Part shown: one piece after another, positions 1 to 12,878 of the stretch
Numbering within the stretch: the stretch's first letter is position 1
How the letters are laid out: every line of letters begins with the position of its first letter
From: Rotaria socialis
Lineage: Eukaryota > Rotifera > Eurotatoria > Philodinida > Philodinidae
NCBI GenBank assembly: GCA_905331475.1
Contig: CAJNYU010004343.1
Span: 41,110 to 105,109, forward strand
Length of the DNA: 64,000 bases
Direction of reading: 5' to 3'
Made by a program: the position numbers and the translations under genes
Notes under the pieces: model-generated
What the model was told of the DNA's origin: nothing
The model's database searches: none
The model's input: only the letters and a program-made list of their open reading frames with translations

Positions 1-55
1 AAGTTCGTCATAAGAAATTAAAGATCTCTCGTAGCTAGAAGAATTTTATTTCTAG

Positions 56-2875
56 GAAACAATCGTTAAACATCAAATACTTAATCTAGCTGCGAAACTC
101 TTTGTCACCAATAATAAACAAACACATCTACTTGTTCAATATGTATTTAACTTGGCTAAATACGACACAAATTATGATACACGGGATAAGGCACGATTAA
201 TTCGGTAAGATAATAATTCGAAGTGTCGAATAAAAAACCATCAATGGTTTTGTTTCCTTTCATAGAGCTTTATTACTTCAAACTGAAAATTGTCCACAAT
301 TGAGTAAACATGCGAAAAAGATTCTATTGGCACCTAAACCAGCACCTACACTAGAATCGATTATAAGAGGTACTTTCAAATTGTGTTGTAGAAATAATTT
401 GTGTCCTAAACAAAACAATTGTTGGTGGATAGTAGAAGCAGCTACACAATTATTGTTTCGTATTTTATTTATTTCAGAGATTGTTATTCTTTCTTTCTTA
501 GGTCATGACCAGTATACATTAGGTACATTATCATATGTTATCGGCCAAAAAGCAACAGGCTACCATGATTTGCCTGATTTTCCACTTGTACCAGCCGATC
601 CAAATGTTCGCAATGTTGAAATTATTCAACAAGAAACCCCACAACATGATCATTCAAGCAAATCAAGTGCAACATCTAGAACCAAGAAGAAGAGTAGTAC
701 AAGTAAAAGATTTTATTCAGATGATGAGGCAGAAGATGATGAAGCCGCAGAAGAAGAAGAAGAAGACGAGGAGGAGGAGGAGGATGAAGAAGATGGCTCC
801 ACTGAAGATCCAGATAATGATGAAGAAGAGGCAAAACCAAAAAAGGTTGCGAAGAAATCGCATGATTATGAACAATTAGATGCTCGACCATCCGATAGTG
901 GTCAAAATCCACCTGAAGATGATGGAAGTAGTGGAAACGAGGAAGAGTCTGAAGAAGAAACAGATGAATCCGAAGAAGAAGAATCAAGCGATGAAGATGA
1001 AGTATGAAAATTAACCTCTATTATTTTCATAAAATTTACATTCATATTTTTAGTCTATTCCACAACATATATCCAATGTTGGGAAATCTCCATCAACTAT
1101 CGCTGTTAGTGATTATAAAATTCCAGCAGCAGATAAATCTCTTCTAGATCTCGATTGTAGGTTGACTGATACTCTTCAAAGCAAAATATTTATTTTTCCT
1201 TTAGTGGAATCAATCCTTGGATCGGCATCAACATCAGTTCAACAGCCAACAACTTACACATTCGATGATTTAAATAGCTTACAATCTTTATCTGTAAAAT
1301 GCAAAAAGAAATTTTTGTTTTTAATTTGCAATTAAATCTTCTGCATAGGGATCATCGTCAACATTAACTTACATTCGACAATACGATTGTTTAAATCGTA
1401 TGCTAGGTCAAGGTTTACAAATTCAATATCGTTTTCCACGTACACCGTATCGACGTTCATCAAATATGGTTCATGTTGAATTAATATTTACAAATACAAC
1501 AACAACCAATGACATTCATTCGATTAAATGTATCAAATCGGTTCGTTAAATTTTCTATTAAAACAACAACACAACCAAATGTGTATCTAAATTTTAGAAA
1601 GCCGGCGTCAATATCGATGGTTTCAATGAAATTGATGTATTACCAAGTGGTGCATCGATTGTTTCATCTATTGGTATTGATTTTAACGATAAAACACAGC
1701 CGGCTTCATTCGATGTATCGTTTGATAGAAGACAGCTATCAACACCACTATCAATATCATGTCATGTTGGAGAACTTATTGAACAGAAATTTTTAAATGA
1801 ACAACAATTCAATCAAAATTTAGGTATTAAAAAAAATGCTTTTTTTTTCGTTTTGTAATTCCAATCAAATAATTTTAGTTAACCTTCGTGGTATGAATGA
1901 AATAAACGATAGTATTAATCTTAGTGAGACACAAATGGGAAAGTTAAATTTTACATCTATTCAAACAAAAGTACTACAATGTGCGAATGTTTCGTCGGTA
2001 CCATCAGGTTCTGGTACTTCAACGACATATAGGTAAGAACAAAGCGAATCTAATGGCACAGTCTATTTATGAAGTCGTCAGATATCTAATCGCTTTTCAG
2101 TTAAAACGATCTCGGTTCGATGACTTTCTAGACAGAGAAGTCTACAATCACTCGACTAGGAAATGTTCGCTTTGTAAACATTCAGATTGAACGAAGTCGT
2201 ACTATATTACATATACTCAGAAAAGCCTGAAGAAAAAAAGAATGAAACCAAACCGATAAATATGCGGTATATTCCTACATTTGATTTTTCATTGTTGAAA
2301 TATTGAATTTCCTTCATACTAACAGGTTTTAAATGAACAAAGGTCATCTTTTAGTATTTTCTATATAAATAGAATTTACTGTCTATCAGAAATTCAATAT
2401 CTCAAGCGAGAAAAACTTCTTCAGATCTGATTCAAAGAATGAAAAAAAGTTAGAAGCCTATATTCAATTTTCTCTATGAGCTGGTGCACTCTAGAACTTC
2501 TACTTCGCAAAGCGATTTGACGCCTAGCATCTATCCGTATATTAGAGACACGAGAAAGAATTGGACCTTAATATCCATAGGCCAATGTCTGATAAATGTC
2601 TCTTAAATAAATGCAAAGCTCGTTCACACTTTCCTTTTCGATGTTAAAGTTTTGGTCCGCAAAAGGTCTTAGCAGCGAGTACATATATTGATCTACTATT
2701 TTTTTTTCTTTATAGATTTTCCGGTCAAACAATATCAAGTAAAGCATTAGTGCTCATTTCCGTGCAATTAAACATTCCTGAATTAACAGTGAACTTAACA
2801 ATAAATTCCGATCGCATTGTACTGGCAACAATGTTATTAAAAGAAATTAAACAAACATTTTCAACGGTGGCTTAA
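56..2875 (+). CDS. AP3B: AP-3 complex subunit beta, 3' part
   Basis: Large beta adaptin of the AP-3 coat, which sorts cargo from endosomes and Golgi to lysosomes and related organelles. The 5' end is outside the window. Visible exons by my model: 56-204, 266-369, 502-1001, 1054-1156, 1205-1293, 1349-1540, 1598-1823, 1879-2032 and 2716-2875, with phases matching throughout. The first exons carry the end of the adaptin trunk ([17 protein letters not shown], then [13 protein letters not shown], a strong AP-3 beta signature). Then comes [14 protein letters not shown], a very long Asp/Glu/Ser hinge (about 720-1001), and the C-terminal ear ending at TAA 2873-2875. Introns are 48-132 bp except the last, 683 bp, in which I see nothing else. 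Intron 1541-1597 uses a GTTCGT donor. The family call is firm; exon edges are inferred. Confidence 0.9.
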
Positions 2876-3008
2876 ATTATATATTTATTTTTGTTTTTGT
2901 GTTGTTTTAGTAATCTATTTCAATTTGATTATTATGATTGTTGTCGTGCAATAATTTGAATATGTAATTTATTTTAGATTTTCTACTTGTTTTATTTCGT
3001 ATTTGAGA
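2876..3008 (+). promoter_or_regulatory. Short AP-3 beta to TBCA intergenic spacer
   Basis: Only 133 bp separate the AP-3 beta stop from the TBCA start on the same strand. It contains a T-rich stretch ending in AG at 2977, of splice-acceptor type. No clear AATAAA signal is seen here. It must hold the AP-3 beta 3' end and the TBCA 5' leader. Confidence 0.5.
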
Positions 3009-3536
3009 ATGTCGGATAAATTAAAAGATTTAAAAATCAAAACTGGTGTCGCCAAGCGGTAAGAGAAACAACAACAGAAAAAGCGTTTACCAAGAAAATA
3101 TTTTCGATTAAATTTTTAGAACATGGAAAGAGCATTTATCGTACAAAAAAGAATTAGAAAATGAAAAAAAGCGAGTTGCAAAAATGACCATTGAAGGTCG
3201 CGATGAATATGACGTTAGAAAAGCGGTATAGTTTAAAAGAGCATTAAATATTTTTAATTGAAATTGTTTTGTAGAATGAAGTATTGAAAGAAACCGAATC
3301 CATGATTTCGCATACAAAAAGCAGTTTTCTCAAAGCATGGAAAGAATTTCAAGATGTTTATGTAGCTATTTATTTTGAATTTTTTTCCTACAACACAAAA
3401 CAAAACGTACTTTTGTTTTCAGAATGCAGCAACTAATGATGAAACCTTAAAACAATCAAAAGAATATGAAGAAGGACAAAAAGTTTACGAAGATCTCGCT
3501 AAGGCCATCGAAGAAGAACGAGCTGCGCAAGCATAA
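3009..3536 (+). CDS. TBCA: Tubulin-specific chaperone A (tubulin cofactor A)
   Basis: Small helical chaperone that captures beta-tubulin during tubulin folding in the cytosol. Four exons: 3009-3058, 3120-3225, 3275-3355 and 3423-3536, giving 116 aa, the usual family length. The start ATG at 3009 gives MSDKLKDLKIKTGVAKR, matching the family N-terminus (IKTGVVKR in vertebrates), and the rest is Lys/Glu-rich helix as expected for the three-helix bundle. The third intron starts GTTTATG. It follows AP-3 beta on the same strand after only 133 bp, with a T-rich AG (ends 2977) 31 bp before the ATG. That AG could be a 5' UTR intron acceptor or a trans-splice site. No single ORF covers the gene because the exons are short. 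Confidence 0.88.
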
Positions 3537-6479
3537 ATCTGATATAATCATTCCAATTTGTTTTTCTTATAAAGACAGTTAAACTGATCTAGCTCTTTTT
3601 TTCTGCCTGTGTGTATGACGCTTCACATGCTTCTGTTACTTCGGCATCACTCGATAATCTTATTAAAAAAAATATTCACCCTTATCAAATTTAGATGAAA
3701 AAATTCAGTAAGTCTTTTGATTGTTCCAACGGACAGTTCTCTTATTCGATAAGTTATACGAAATAATACAATAGTCTAGAGTACTCGCACCTTTTGATTC
3801 AAAACTTTCCACCAGTAGAAGCTTTTTAATTGCTCTTTTCTTACAATATAAACATAAAGGATTGCATGCTACCACTAAGGATTTCAATCGGTTTTCCTTC
3901 GATTTATATCAAGGAATAAATCTAGCCGGAAAAAAAGAAAGAAACTCCTATAGTATGCTAATCTAATTGGGCTATCTATTCGCGTAAGCCTTCATATTGA
4001 AATTCGAAAAATTAAGTTCGCACAAACCTAACTGGCAAATATTTCGAATGCAGTGAAAAAAACAGCTGAGATTTCGCGATATTTTATGATTGTTTTTGTT
4101 CGAGTTAACCTTCAGCAATAAGTATTATGGTGTGAATCTCGCCATTTCTATGTAAATCAAATTTGTGAAGTAACATTTCTGAAATTGTTTATCGAGAATA
4201 GACTTAAAAATTTGATGCAAAAAAGCCCGTAAAGGAAACTATTATTGCGAAAGGAATTTTTGTTTTTTGTGCCTTTTGGGAAACAATAGACTAGCATTGT
4301 TTGAAAAGCTCTGTAGGTTGCTTGAAAAAAAGAAATGATTTTGTCTGAAATTTTTTCCAAAATGCTTCATTTGCTCCATCAATCGATATATAATCACATG
4401 GACAAATCTCTATTTTATTAGCGATTAGATGACTATAAGGTTTTTTAGTTACGAAGTGCTAAAATATAATTAGTATTAGATTTCATTCGATGTAAAACAA
4501 TGAATTTTAGAAGCAATTGAATTCTTTCAAGTCATTAAACTGATACTATCTTATAGAAAATCGAAAACCAAATACAGATTACAGAAGTTTTCAGTGTTCA
4601 AAACTATTAACAGTGCCCAACGACAAGTCTCCGTCAGTAATACTATCGTATGATTCTTGTTAAAACTTAAAGCAACTGTGAAAGACACTTCGCAGGTTCT
4701 ATTCAATGTAATTAAGATGTCGAATACAGCAATCAAGTATGAATATGACTGTTAGAAAGGAAATCATGGCACACAAAACAAAGAATATTTTTGGCATCAC
4801 ATATTAAGGATCAACCCACTTTGAAGTTCATCAGGCCGAGCATTTCTCTAGCCGCTCGATAACGAGTCTTCTCGTTCATATTATTTTCCATTTTGTATGC
4901 TTAATTAGCCACGAACGAAACCAAATCGATGGGGTTGAGTATTAACTAACTATAGTCATGGATTTATGTATGTGACTAACAAAGCATTAAAAAGATAATG
5001 GGCCTTTTCACTAAATTAATTTCATTAGATTTTCATGGTCACAATATCTGTAATAGGAAAAATTCTTATCATTATTTATAGTTTTCGTATAGAAAAAAAA
5101 TGTAGTTATAAGTTTTTTTTAGAACTCAATTAGAGCCACACTACTACTCATGAATAATAATCTAAGAATTTTTTAATTATAAATCACAGGTAGAATCTAT
5201 TTATACAAATAAATAAGAAAAACGTCGGAAATTACACTATGCAACTGTGACAGTTATTATCACAGGAAAAACTTCGATGGCCTTCGAGCTTCTATCTTGT
5301 GTAAATTTCTACGATGGATTATGCAAGATATTGAAACAAAAGTCAATTAAATTCCTATGTTAAAATTAGATATTTGACCGAGTGAATGGTAAAAATCAGA
5401 ATTTATTGTTTTGTGTGAGATTATACATGATGCGAAAGAGAGAAATATTCATCTTTACACTAATTTTAACCTATAAAAGTAAGTGGTTGATTGGATTCTG
5501 AATAGAAATGAGTGTTGTAATAAAAAGAAAATCTTTTGATATTAATCAAAAATGAAATGACGTACATTATTTAATCATTTCTTGCAGTCTAATTATTAAT
5601 CGTGCAAATAGCATTTGGTCATGGCGGCCTGGCACATTTTTTCTCTGTTGGAAAGTACTCATCTATTTGTAAGCTAAAAGCTGAAGTTTTATCTGCCAGT
5701 GATTAATCTAAAAGCATAATTCAAGAAGTTTCTGTATCTAATCTTTACATTATTGAACATCGCCAATAGAATTTGAATAACTTTCTACTACTCATCAGTT
5801 CAAGTTTTGCAATTACCTCTAAAAATGAACTTTCCACTGAAACTCTTTGATGAGCGCTATATTGAAATAGTTCTTTTTTTCCTATTAAACTGTAATTGAT
5901 AATTACATGCATGTATTTATAGCTTCGAAAAAATATGGAAAATTAAATGATGGAAATAATTGAGGAACTCATTAACAATGCAAAATACTTGAAGATTGTT
6001 CTGTTAAAATAGAATAAATAATTGAGATACATAGGAGAAGAATACGGAGGAAAAAATGTCAAGATGACAGCTTTCGGATGATGAATAGATGAATAGAATT
6101 ATTTCATGTATATAATTATAATTATCTGATTACATAAATATTATATTCTGATGAACGAGCAAAAGAACAAAAAGAAAACTTTCATGGAGAAATCTTTTCA
6201 TCTATCATATATGAACTTTTCCGATTAGTTTTCTTCTTTGTTACGGTCTTCTAATCCTACTTGAGTCAATAAAATTCTGCTTTTGCTTTTTTAATATATC
6301 TCTCTTTAATTTTTCTTTTTTTAACAGTTAGAAAAGATATAAACACAGGAGAAAGAAAAAATTTTTTTTGAAATAAGCAAATAGGCAACAAGTGTGCATA
6401 GAAAAGACAAGGATTCATTCTCTATACCACAACACGAATGAAAAGAAAAAACAAAAGAAAAATGAAACATCGAGATACT
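3537..6479. other. AT-rich intergenic region between convergent genes
   Basis: About 2.9 kb between the TBCA stop (plus strand) and the LMO4-like stop (minus strand). No exon-like open stretch with splice sites, no tRNA fold and no clear repeat was seen. The short ORFs on both strands show no protein-family resemblance. It presumably holds both 3' UTRs. Confidence 0.6.
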
Positions 6480-9192
6480 CTAATATAGTTCATCACCGCT
6501 TGGCGTCGCCAAAGATGATGAACCGTTGCTATTCGTATTATTAGTATTATTGAGCAACGAATGTGTTATTGTATTTGTTGATGATGGTGTCGACGGGTGT
6601 ATATGGTGATTATTTAACAGTGTTAAGTGTCCTGTATGTGATGAAGGATGATATTGATGGTGCATTTGTGTCGGTGGTGTTGCGAATGTTTGTTGTTGAG
6701 CTTGAGCAGCAGCAGCTGCTGCAGCACGTGATGCAGCGGCATTGGCTGCTTTTGCACCACGTTTACTAGTATTAGTGCCACGTTTCGATGCTGGACTATT
6801 ACTAGAATTTGTTGTTGATTTAAGTGGATTATCTTTTTCGCAAAATAATTGTCCGTTAAAAAATACATAACGATCACCTTTAACTAAACGTGCATGACAT
6901 TTAATACAAGTAAAACAATGAAGATGATAGACATAATTTGGACTAACACGCATAACTTGTTCATTTGGCCCAATAACTTGACTACATAATGAACATGGAC
7001 GACTACCGTATCTTCTACAGGAGAGAGTAAAAAAAGCAGAAATATATTATTAAGCATTAATACAAATAAATAAATAAATAAATAAATACATAATTTTCTT
7101 TTCTCGTTCAAGTATAGATAGTTCAATGATGAATATTTAATTGATACGATTTCCTTTAATTGAAAAAGCTCGTTTCGTACTTTCTTTTTAACTAGGAACT
7201 CTTACAAGGTTTCTCTTGTGTTGATCTAAGGAGGAGCACTTTGAATTTCTATTCATTTTAAACAAAAGAAGAAACCCTTTATTGATTGTTGACTTATTGA
7301 ACATACACTGAACCTCTGAAACTTTTGTTTTTTTTTCTTTCTTTCTTCCTTCTTCTTCTTTTTCTAACAACATAAGATTACGAAAGCATTGCTGTTTTTC
7401 TTTGCTTTGCCTTACTTAATATAATCAGACTTGCAAAGTAGTGCATTATCTTTGGTATAAAATGTTGACGATATATCGGCTAAAACTGCATCACAACATT
7501 GACAACGTAAACATTGCATATGCCAATAATTTCCACGACATAAACGATCTTGTGTATATAATAAATAACGTTCATGAATCGGTTGTGTACAATTTGAACA
7601 AGTGTATGCACTACCATTGGTTGAACACTGTTGTTGAGAATCATAACGAGGAGCTATGGGTACCATTTTTGACTGTTGCTGCTGTTGTTGTTGTTGTTGT
7701 TGGTCAAAGACAACCGGTTGTGGTTCAAGTTTAGGCTGCATTAATACAATTGAGCCACTACCACCACCACTACTACTGTCTAGAAAGAAAAATATGAATG
7801 AAGATAGGGTAATCAATATTCATGTACCTCCTCCTATTACTACATCTCGATTTCAATTTATTTTCCAATTACGAGACGATGATCGATGGCGATTGTGCAT
7901 GTGTAAGCGAGAAATGAGCGAATATATATTCTCTTTTTCTACTTGACACATGCAGACAAGGGAAAATGAGAAAGAGAGGAGCTCAATAAATGTGATCAGA
8001 AGAAAAGGAAAAAATAAATCATTATCAGAGTAGTGATGGTTACACAAGATGAACAAACGAAGTAACAACACAACCATCGATAATATCAACCAGTAAAAAG
8101 AACAGAAGATTCTATCGACTAATTGTCTGGACAATTACTCTAATTAAACTTGCTTTCGTTCGCCTGCACTAGAGCAGGTGTGAATAGAAAAGAAAAAAGA
8201 AAAATAACAAGAAACAAATCACGAATGCATATAAAGATATATTTAGTTAACGAGTTGCAAATAAGGATCGACATGAATATTATTTTTTCCAATTAGCAAA
8301 AAGCTTTTTATCGATTAAAAACTGATGGATGTAGAAGGAACAAAATAAAATAATGAATCCAATATATTTCGATTTCTAACATCTAACCTATAAATAACGT
8401 AAAATATTCTAGACTACTTCATTCGTCGATAGACAGATCATATTCTTTTTCTTTTTTCAGTAATGAAGTTTGTCCCGCTGGAATAGAATATATTGAATGA
8501 TGAAAAAGAGAAAAAAATTAATATTTATCTGTTAATAATAATTGATAAATAATGATAACGAAAGAAAAATAAAAATGGAATTTCTGTTAAAGATAATTAG
8601 AAAAGTTTTTTCATGTTATTTTTAGTTCTCTTTGAACAAATAGAATAAATTAAATATAGATTGTTCCCTTCATAGAAATGCCTTTCTTCTTCTTTTTATT
8701 AGGCTCAAGGTTTATTTATTTCTTCTACTTTACTGATTAAAAAATCTACCTGTATATATTGAGACAAGAGATACTGAATAATAATTACCAGGAAAGTTTT
8801 TCTGTCAATATTGTTTATACGATTTTGAGTCCAATAAATGAATATTGTCGTTGTGAACACATATTCATTCAATATCTGCGTATATTACTTCGTACGCTCA
8901 CGTACACATGCTGTTCTGTCAAGTTGACTGGCTATGTGTTCGCTCTCGTCTCGTCCCGTTTGTGCAGAAGAACAAAACTTGGTCTCATTTTTTTTTCTTC
9001 TTCTTTTTCTTCCCTTTCCTATTTTCTTCATCATCATCATCATCATCTGAGCACTAACCAACATCACTACGATCCTTTTTTTTTCTTCTTTTTTTCTATT
9101 CTCCATCATATTACAAATAGACGTCGTCAATTAATGAATTGAAGAAGATATATAGTCTTCGAGTTCCTACATATGATGGCCGGACGAGGGCA

Positions 9193-9230
<38 letters not shown>

Positions 9231-11416
9231 AAAAATTTGAATTGAAAAAAGAGAGAGAGGAGAAAAAAACGAACTTCGTTTACTTCTTTAATTACAATTC
9301 ACATTAGCGAAACATATGCGTAGCTCATATGTAGAATCTATTCGAGATTGAATTGTTCAATGTATTAGATCATTTATAATCAATATAAAAAAATTGACCA
9401 TTGTCGAAACTCGCCAGTTCTTTTGTATCGTTGTCAGTCAAGTCTATTTTTCTAGCTAATCATCGAAATTGATTTGTCAAGTATGCAATCTCGTCTTTTC
9501 TTTCTGTCTATTTTTAATTTTTACCCTACTCTCTGTTCGGATAGACGAGAATTAACATCAGAAAGTGGTCTTTTTTCTTTTTTTTAATTGACAACATAAT
9601 GTCGTTCGCCGTTTGTCATAAAGAAAAAAAGCAGAATTGATTGTCATTATTAAATAGAGCACAAACTACTAATGGATTGATGGATAAAAGCATTGAGCAA
9701 AAATGAGAGAAAAGAGAAGGAAAAAAGCTTCGCCATGTTGCCTGTCAAGAACGTTGACTTTTCAGAAGACCAACATTGTTTGTCAATTTTATAGCTTGAA
9801 AACGTTTTAGTTGATTAAATCTAGATTGCTAATGCCACATTTTAATTTTTTGTTACCTGAAGCAGTAGTAAAAATTCGCCTACGTAGCGTACTTTGACTT
9901 TTCTTTACCATGGCGGAATAGTTTTGGTCGTTTACTAGTGTGCACTTTTTTTAAAGAAACGAATTTGATCGTTTTGTAAGAGACGCTCGTAAAAAAGGAC
10001 GAGATTGTGGCGTGTGTTCTGTTCTTCTAGTGTACTACGTCCGAGAGAACACGAAAAAGAAAATCAAGCAAACTGTTAAATGACGGCGAAGAGGACGACG
10101 AAAAAAGCCTGTCTATTTGCCATCACCTGTAATTGAATGAGCTAATAAGGAGCACTAGGTATTTATTTCTCGTTTTCTTTTCCTGATATTTTTTTCTTCA
10201 TCATCATTCTTTCGGCCCTCCCGAGGACAAGTATGTCTTATGTATACATACGACACACACACACACTCTCTCTCTCTCTTTCTCAATATTGTAGCAACAC
10301 TTGATTATCTTTTCACACCGATGCGAAATAGTAACGAAGAGGATGAGGATGAAAAAGAATAACAACCAGAATAAAGGTACTGTCGTATGAAGAGAAAAAA
10401 ACGACGATAAGGAAGCAGTGACGTTCTTCCTATGCTTAGTCTATGCCGGTGTGAGATGTGTTTGGCGAACACGCCGCAATCGCGAGAACGAGAGAAAAAC
10501 AATCACACTGAAAAATTCATTAAAAATGTGTGTGTGTGTGTGTGGGTGGGTGTAAGTTTAATCAAATCCATCCATATGTATTGGGCCGCTCGATCAAGAT
10601 AAGCAATAATAGTATTAGTAGTGTGAGTAGGACGAGAAAATTGAATTAGACTATCATGCTAATTACTTTCTGTTACCAACATCTAAACATAGGAGTAGAG
10701 GAGTATATAACGTCCTATTATAAGAATGGCAGATGTTATTTTTCTGATTGACAATGTATGTACGAACGATCAAAGACAAATTATAGTATTAAGCACAAAA
10801 AGAAAAAGTCTCTAATCAGAAAAGGAGAATAATTCATACTTGAAACTTTTATTGAATCCCAAGGTCAGTTTTATTTTTCTTCTATATCTAATCTTCTCGT
10901 TTTTCTTGGTATTTTAATATATTTCCTTTGCAATATATATATATACAATACACATGAAGTATATGATGCAAGATAATATAAAACAAAATACGTCTTGAAT
11001 CGATTGTAAACCGTGATATACAATTAAAAAAAAAGAACACAAAGCCTCATGTAGAGTCGTGAATAAATATTCTCTACAGGAAACATGAATAAGATTGGTC
11101 TAATGAAGACGATAATCTGGGCGTCAAAGTGTTTAGCAGACACACATCGATCGAAAGCAAGCGAGCGTGTATCCAAATGATGGTAATTTTAGGGTGTATG
11201 TGTGAGTGTTGTTGTTTCTCTCTCACACACACACGCGCACATCTGACATGCGTTAGATTCCATATGTAATTGTCATCACTGAATACATGTGTCCACTGTC
11301 TATATAAAGACACCGATGAACTTACCCATATTAGTCATATTAATCATAGTTTTCATTGATGTTGGCAATGTTATCGGTCTTGATAGAAGTTCATCGTCAA
11401 GCAAATCAGATAACAT
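6480..11416 (-). CDS. LIM-only protein, LMO4-like
   Basis: Nuclear LIM-only adaptor of the LMO family, which bridges LDB/Chip and other transcription cofactors without binding DNA. Coding exons on the minus strand: 11326-11416, 7416-7779 and 6480-7014, giving 329 aa. LIM1 (residues about 91-149) starts CSNC and has YWHMQC and CRCQCC-type ligands. LIM2 (about 159-213) has CSLC, YHLHCFTC and GDRYVFFNGQLFC, closest to LMO4. Exon 1 is short but starts with ATG, ends in a GTAAG donor and joins the exon 2 acceptor (TTTCTTTCTAG) in the correct phase. Odd points: LMO4 is about 165 aa, while this protein has a 90-residue N-terminal extension with a poly-Gln run and a long Ala/Gln/His/Asn/Ser tail. The first intron is 3.5 kb and rich in microsatellites, such as GA at 9201-9223. 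Exon 1 is an inference; exons 2-3 are firm. Confidence 0.85.
7780..11325 (-). other. Large first intron of the LMO4-like gene
   Basis: A 3.5-kb intron, far longer than the 45-70 bp introns typical here. It carries simple repeats: GA at 9201-9223, CA then CT at about 10252-10280 and GT at 10527-10544. No second coding exon was recognised. Long first introns of developmental regulators often hold enhancers, but nothing here proves it. Confidence 0.5.
9201..9223. repeat. (GA)n microsatellite
   Basis: Pure GA dinucleotide run, followed by an imperfect GA-rich stretch, inside the first intron of the LMO4-like gene. Confidence 0.9.
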
Positions 11417-11449
11417 TTTTTTTGTTTTGTTTTATGAAAATCTGAAATG

Positions 11450-11455
11450 AATAAC

Positions 11456-11483
<28 letters not shown>
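11450..11483. repeat. (TAA)n microsatellite
   Basis: Uninterrupted AAT/TAA trinucleotide array just upstream (minus-strand sense) of the proposed LMO4-like start codon. Confidence 0.9.
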
Positions 11484-11486
<3 letters not shown>

Positions 11487-12863
11487 TAAAATAATGCATT
11501 CTCACGCTAATTCAATTATATCAGATACTACAACGATCAACGAACACATCTGGAGGCATTCCTCATTTTCTCACTCTCTATTATATTATTTCTCTTTCTC
11601 TTTATTAGTCAAGAGGTATGAAGTATGCAAGCTAAGAGAACGAGATTCTGCTAAATGAGTTGAGTGAGAAACGAGATAAAAGCGGAAAGTTGAGGAGATG
11701 ATGGATGCAGAACGCCGTCGTCATCGTCTCACAGCTCGTCGATTATTGATACTTCTGCCTGACAATAGTAAGAGAGAAAACGCGTCGATAACAATAAAAT
11801 GACGAATGATAGCACGTTAGCTGATTGTATACACATTTGGATTCGAGATTAAAATCGATCGATTGATGATGATGATGATAATGATTCAATGGGCAAGCAA
11901 CATCCAAATCGTAGAGAGAAAACGTATAATAACACGAAGAATAATAACACGACCCGCAAGGAGAAGAAGAAGAATAATAATAAGACGAGGAAGAGAGGGA
12001 GAGAAAGAGATTTTATGTGCAGTAAAAGAAGACATGATGGCATTTATGCCCTGTGAAAATGATGTACACATAAAACACTTGCTTCACTGTCTTCATTTCT
12101 TTTTGTAGTTTAAAAAACATTCTAGTAATTGAAAGATTTTACTAAAAAACAAGAAGAAAACTTGCTTTTTTTTGGTGCGCCAATGAGTTGTGCACATGAA
12201 ATAAAGAGATGCAACTTAACATTACCTGTCAATGAATTATTCGTATTGGGCGAATACGTAAGCACATAGGCACACAAATGTTTAAGTGTAAATAGATGAC
12301 AGGTGTTATATGACGACAATATTGCGAATGTGAGCCTCAACAAGCATTGTTGTCGAAAAACGAATAATTAAAAAAAAATAAAATATATTTATATGTGTCT
12401 TTCCCCATCATTTCATAGAAGAAATCGTTTTTTAAATATTAACACAACAATAACGGGTGACGTCCATTATGGTAATGCGTTCTAGCTTTCTTTCTGTCTC
12501 TCTCTCTCTCTCTCTTTCTTTTTCCCTCTCTGGAGCGCGCATGTCAACTGTGAAATATGAAACGTCGTCCAACATAAATTCTCCGGATGGTCTGTATTGT
12601 GTGCGTATGTGTGTTTGTCAGTCCTCAATAATTGTCGGTCAGGGAATTACATTCGAATATGAAATAGTCTTTGCTTGTCTGTATTCTGACTGTTCTATAT
12701 ATCTTCTGCTACACACATACACACATGCAGTCTCTCAAGAGACACACATACGCAAATCTGTTAATTGATGCGCGATTACAATGAGAAGGAACAATGAGAA
12801 ACCTTATTGAATGAAACCCTTTTCGTTTTCTCTATCTCTTCTTCTTTTTTTTTGCTGGTAATA

Positions 12864-12878
12864 CGCGCGCGCGCGCGC
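12864..12878. repeat. (CG)n run
   Basis: Alternating C and G for about 15 bases in a very AT-rich background. Alternating CG can adopt Z-DNA. Confidence 0.85.

Noticed and set aside
676-987. 103-codon minus-strand ORF opposite the AP-3 beta hinge
   Set aside because: It is the complement of the acidic GAA/GAT-rich hinge, giving Leu/His-rich nonsense; no start context or family match.
7441-7946. Plus-strand ORFs over the LMO4-like exon 2 (poly-Cys and poly-Val runs)
   Set aside because: They are shadows of the CAG/GTT repeat of a well-supported minus-strand exon.
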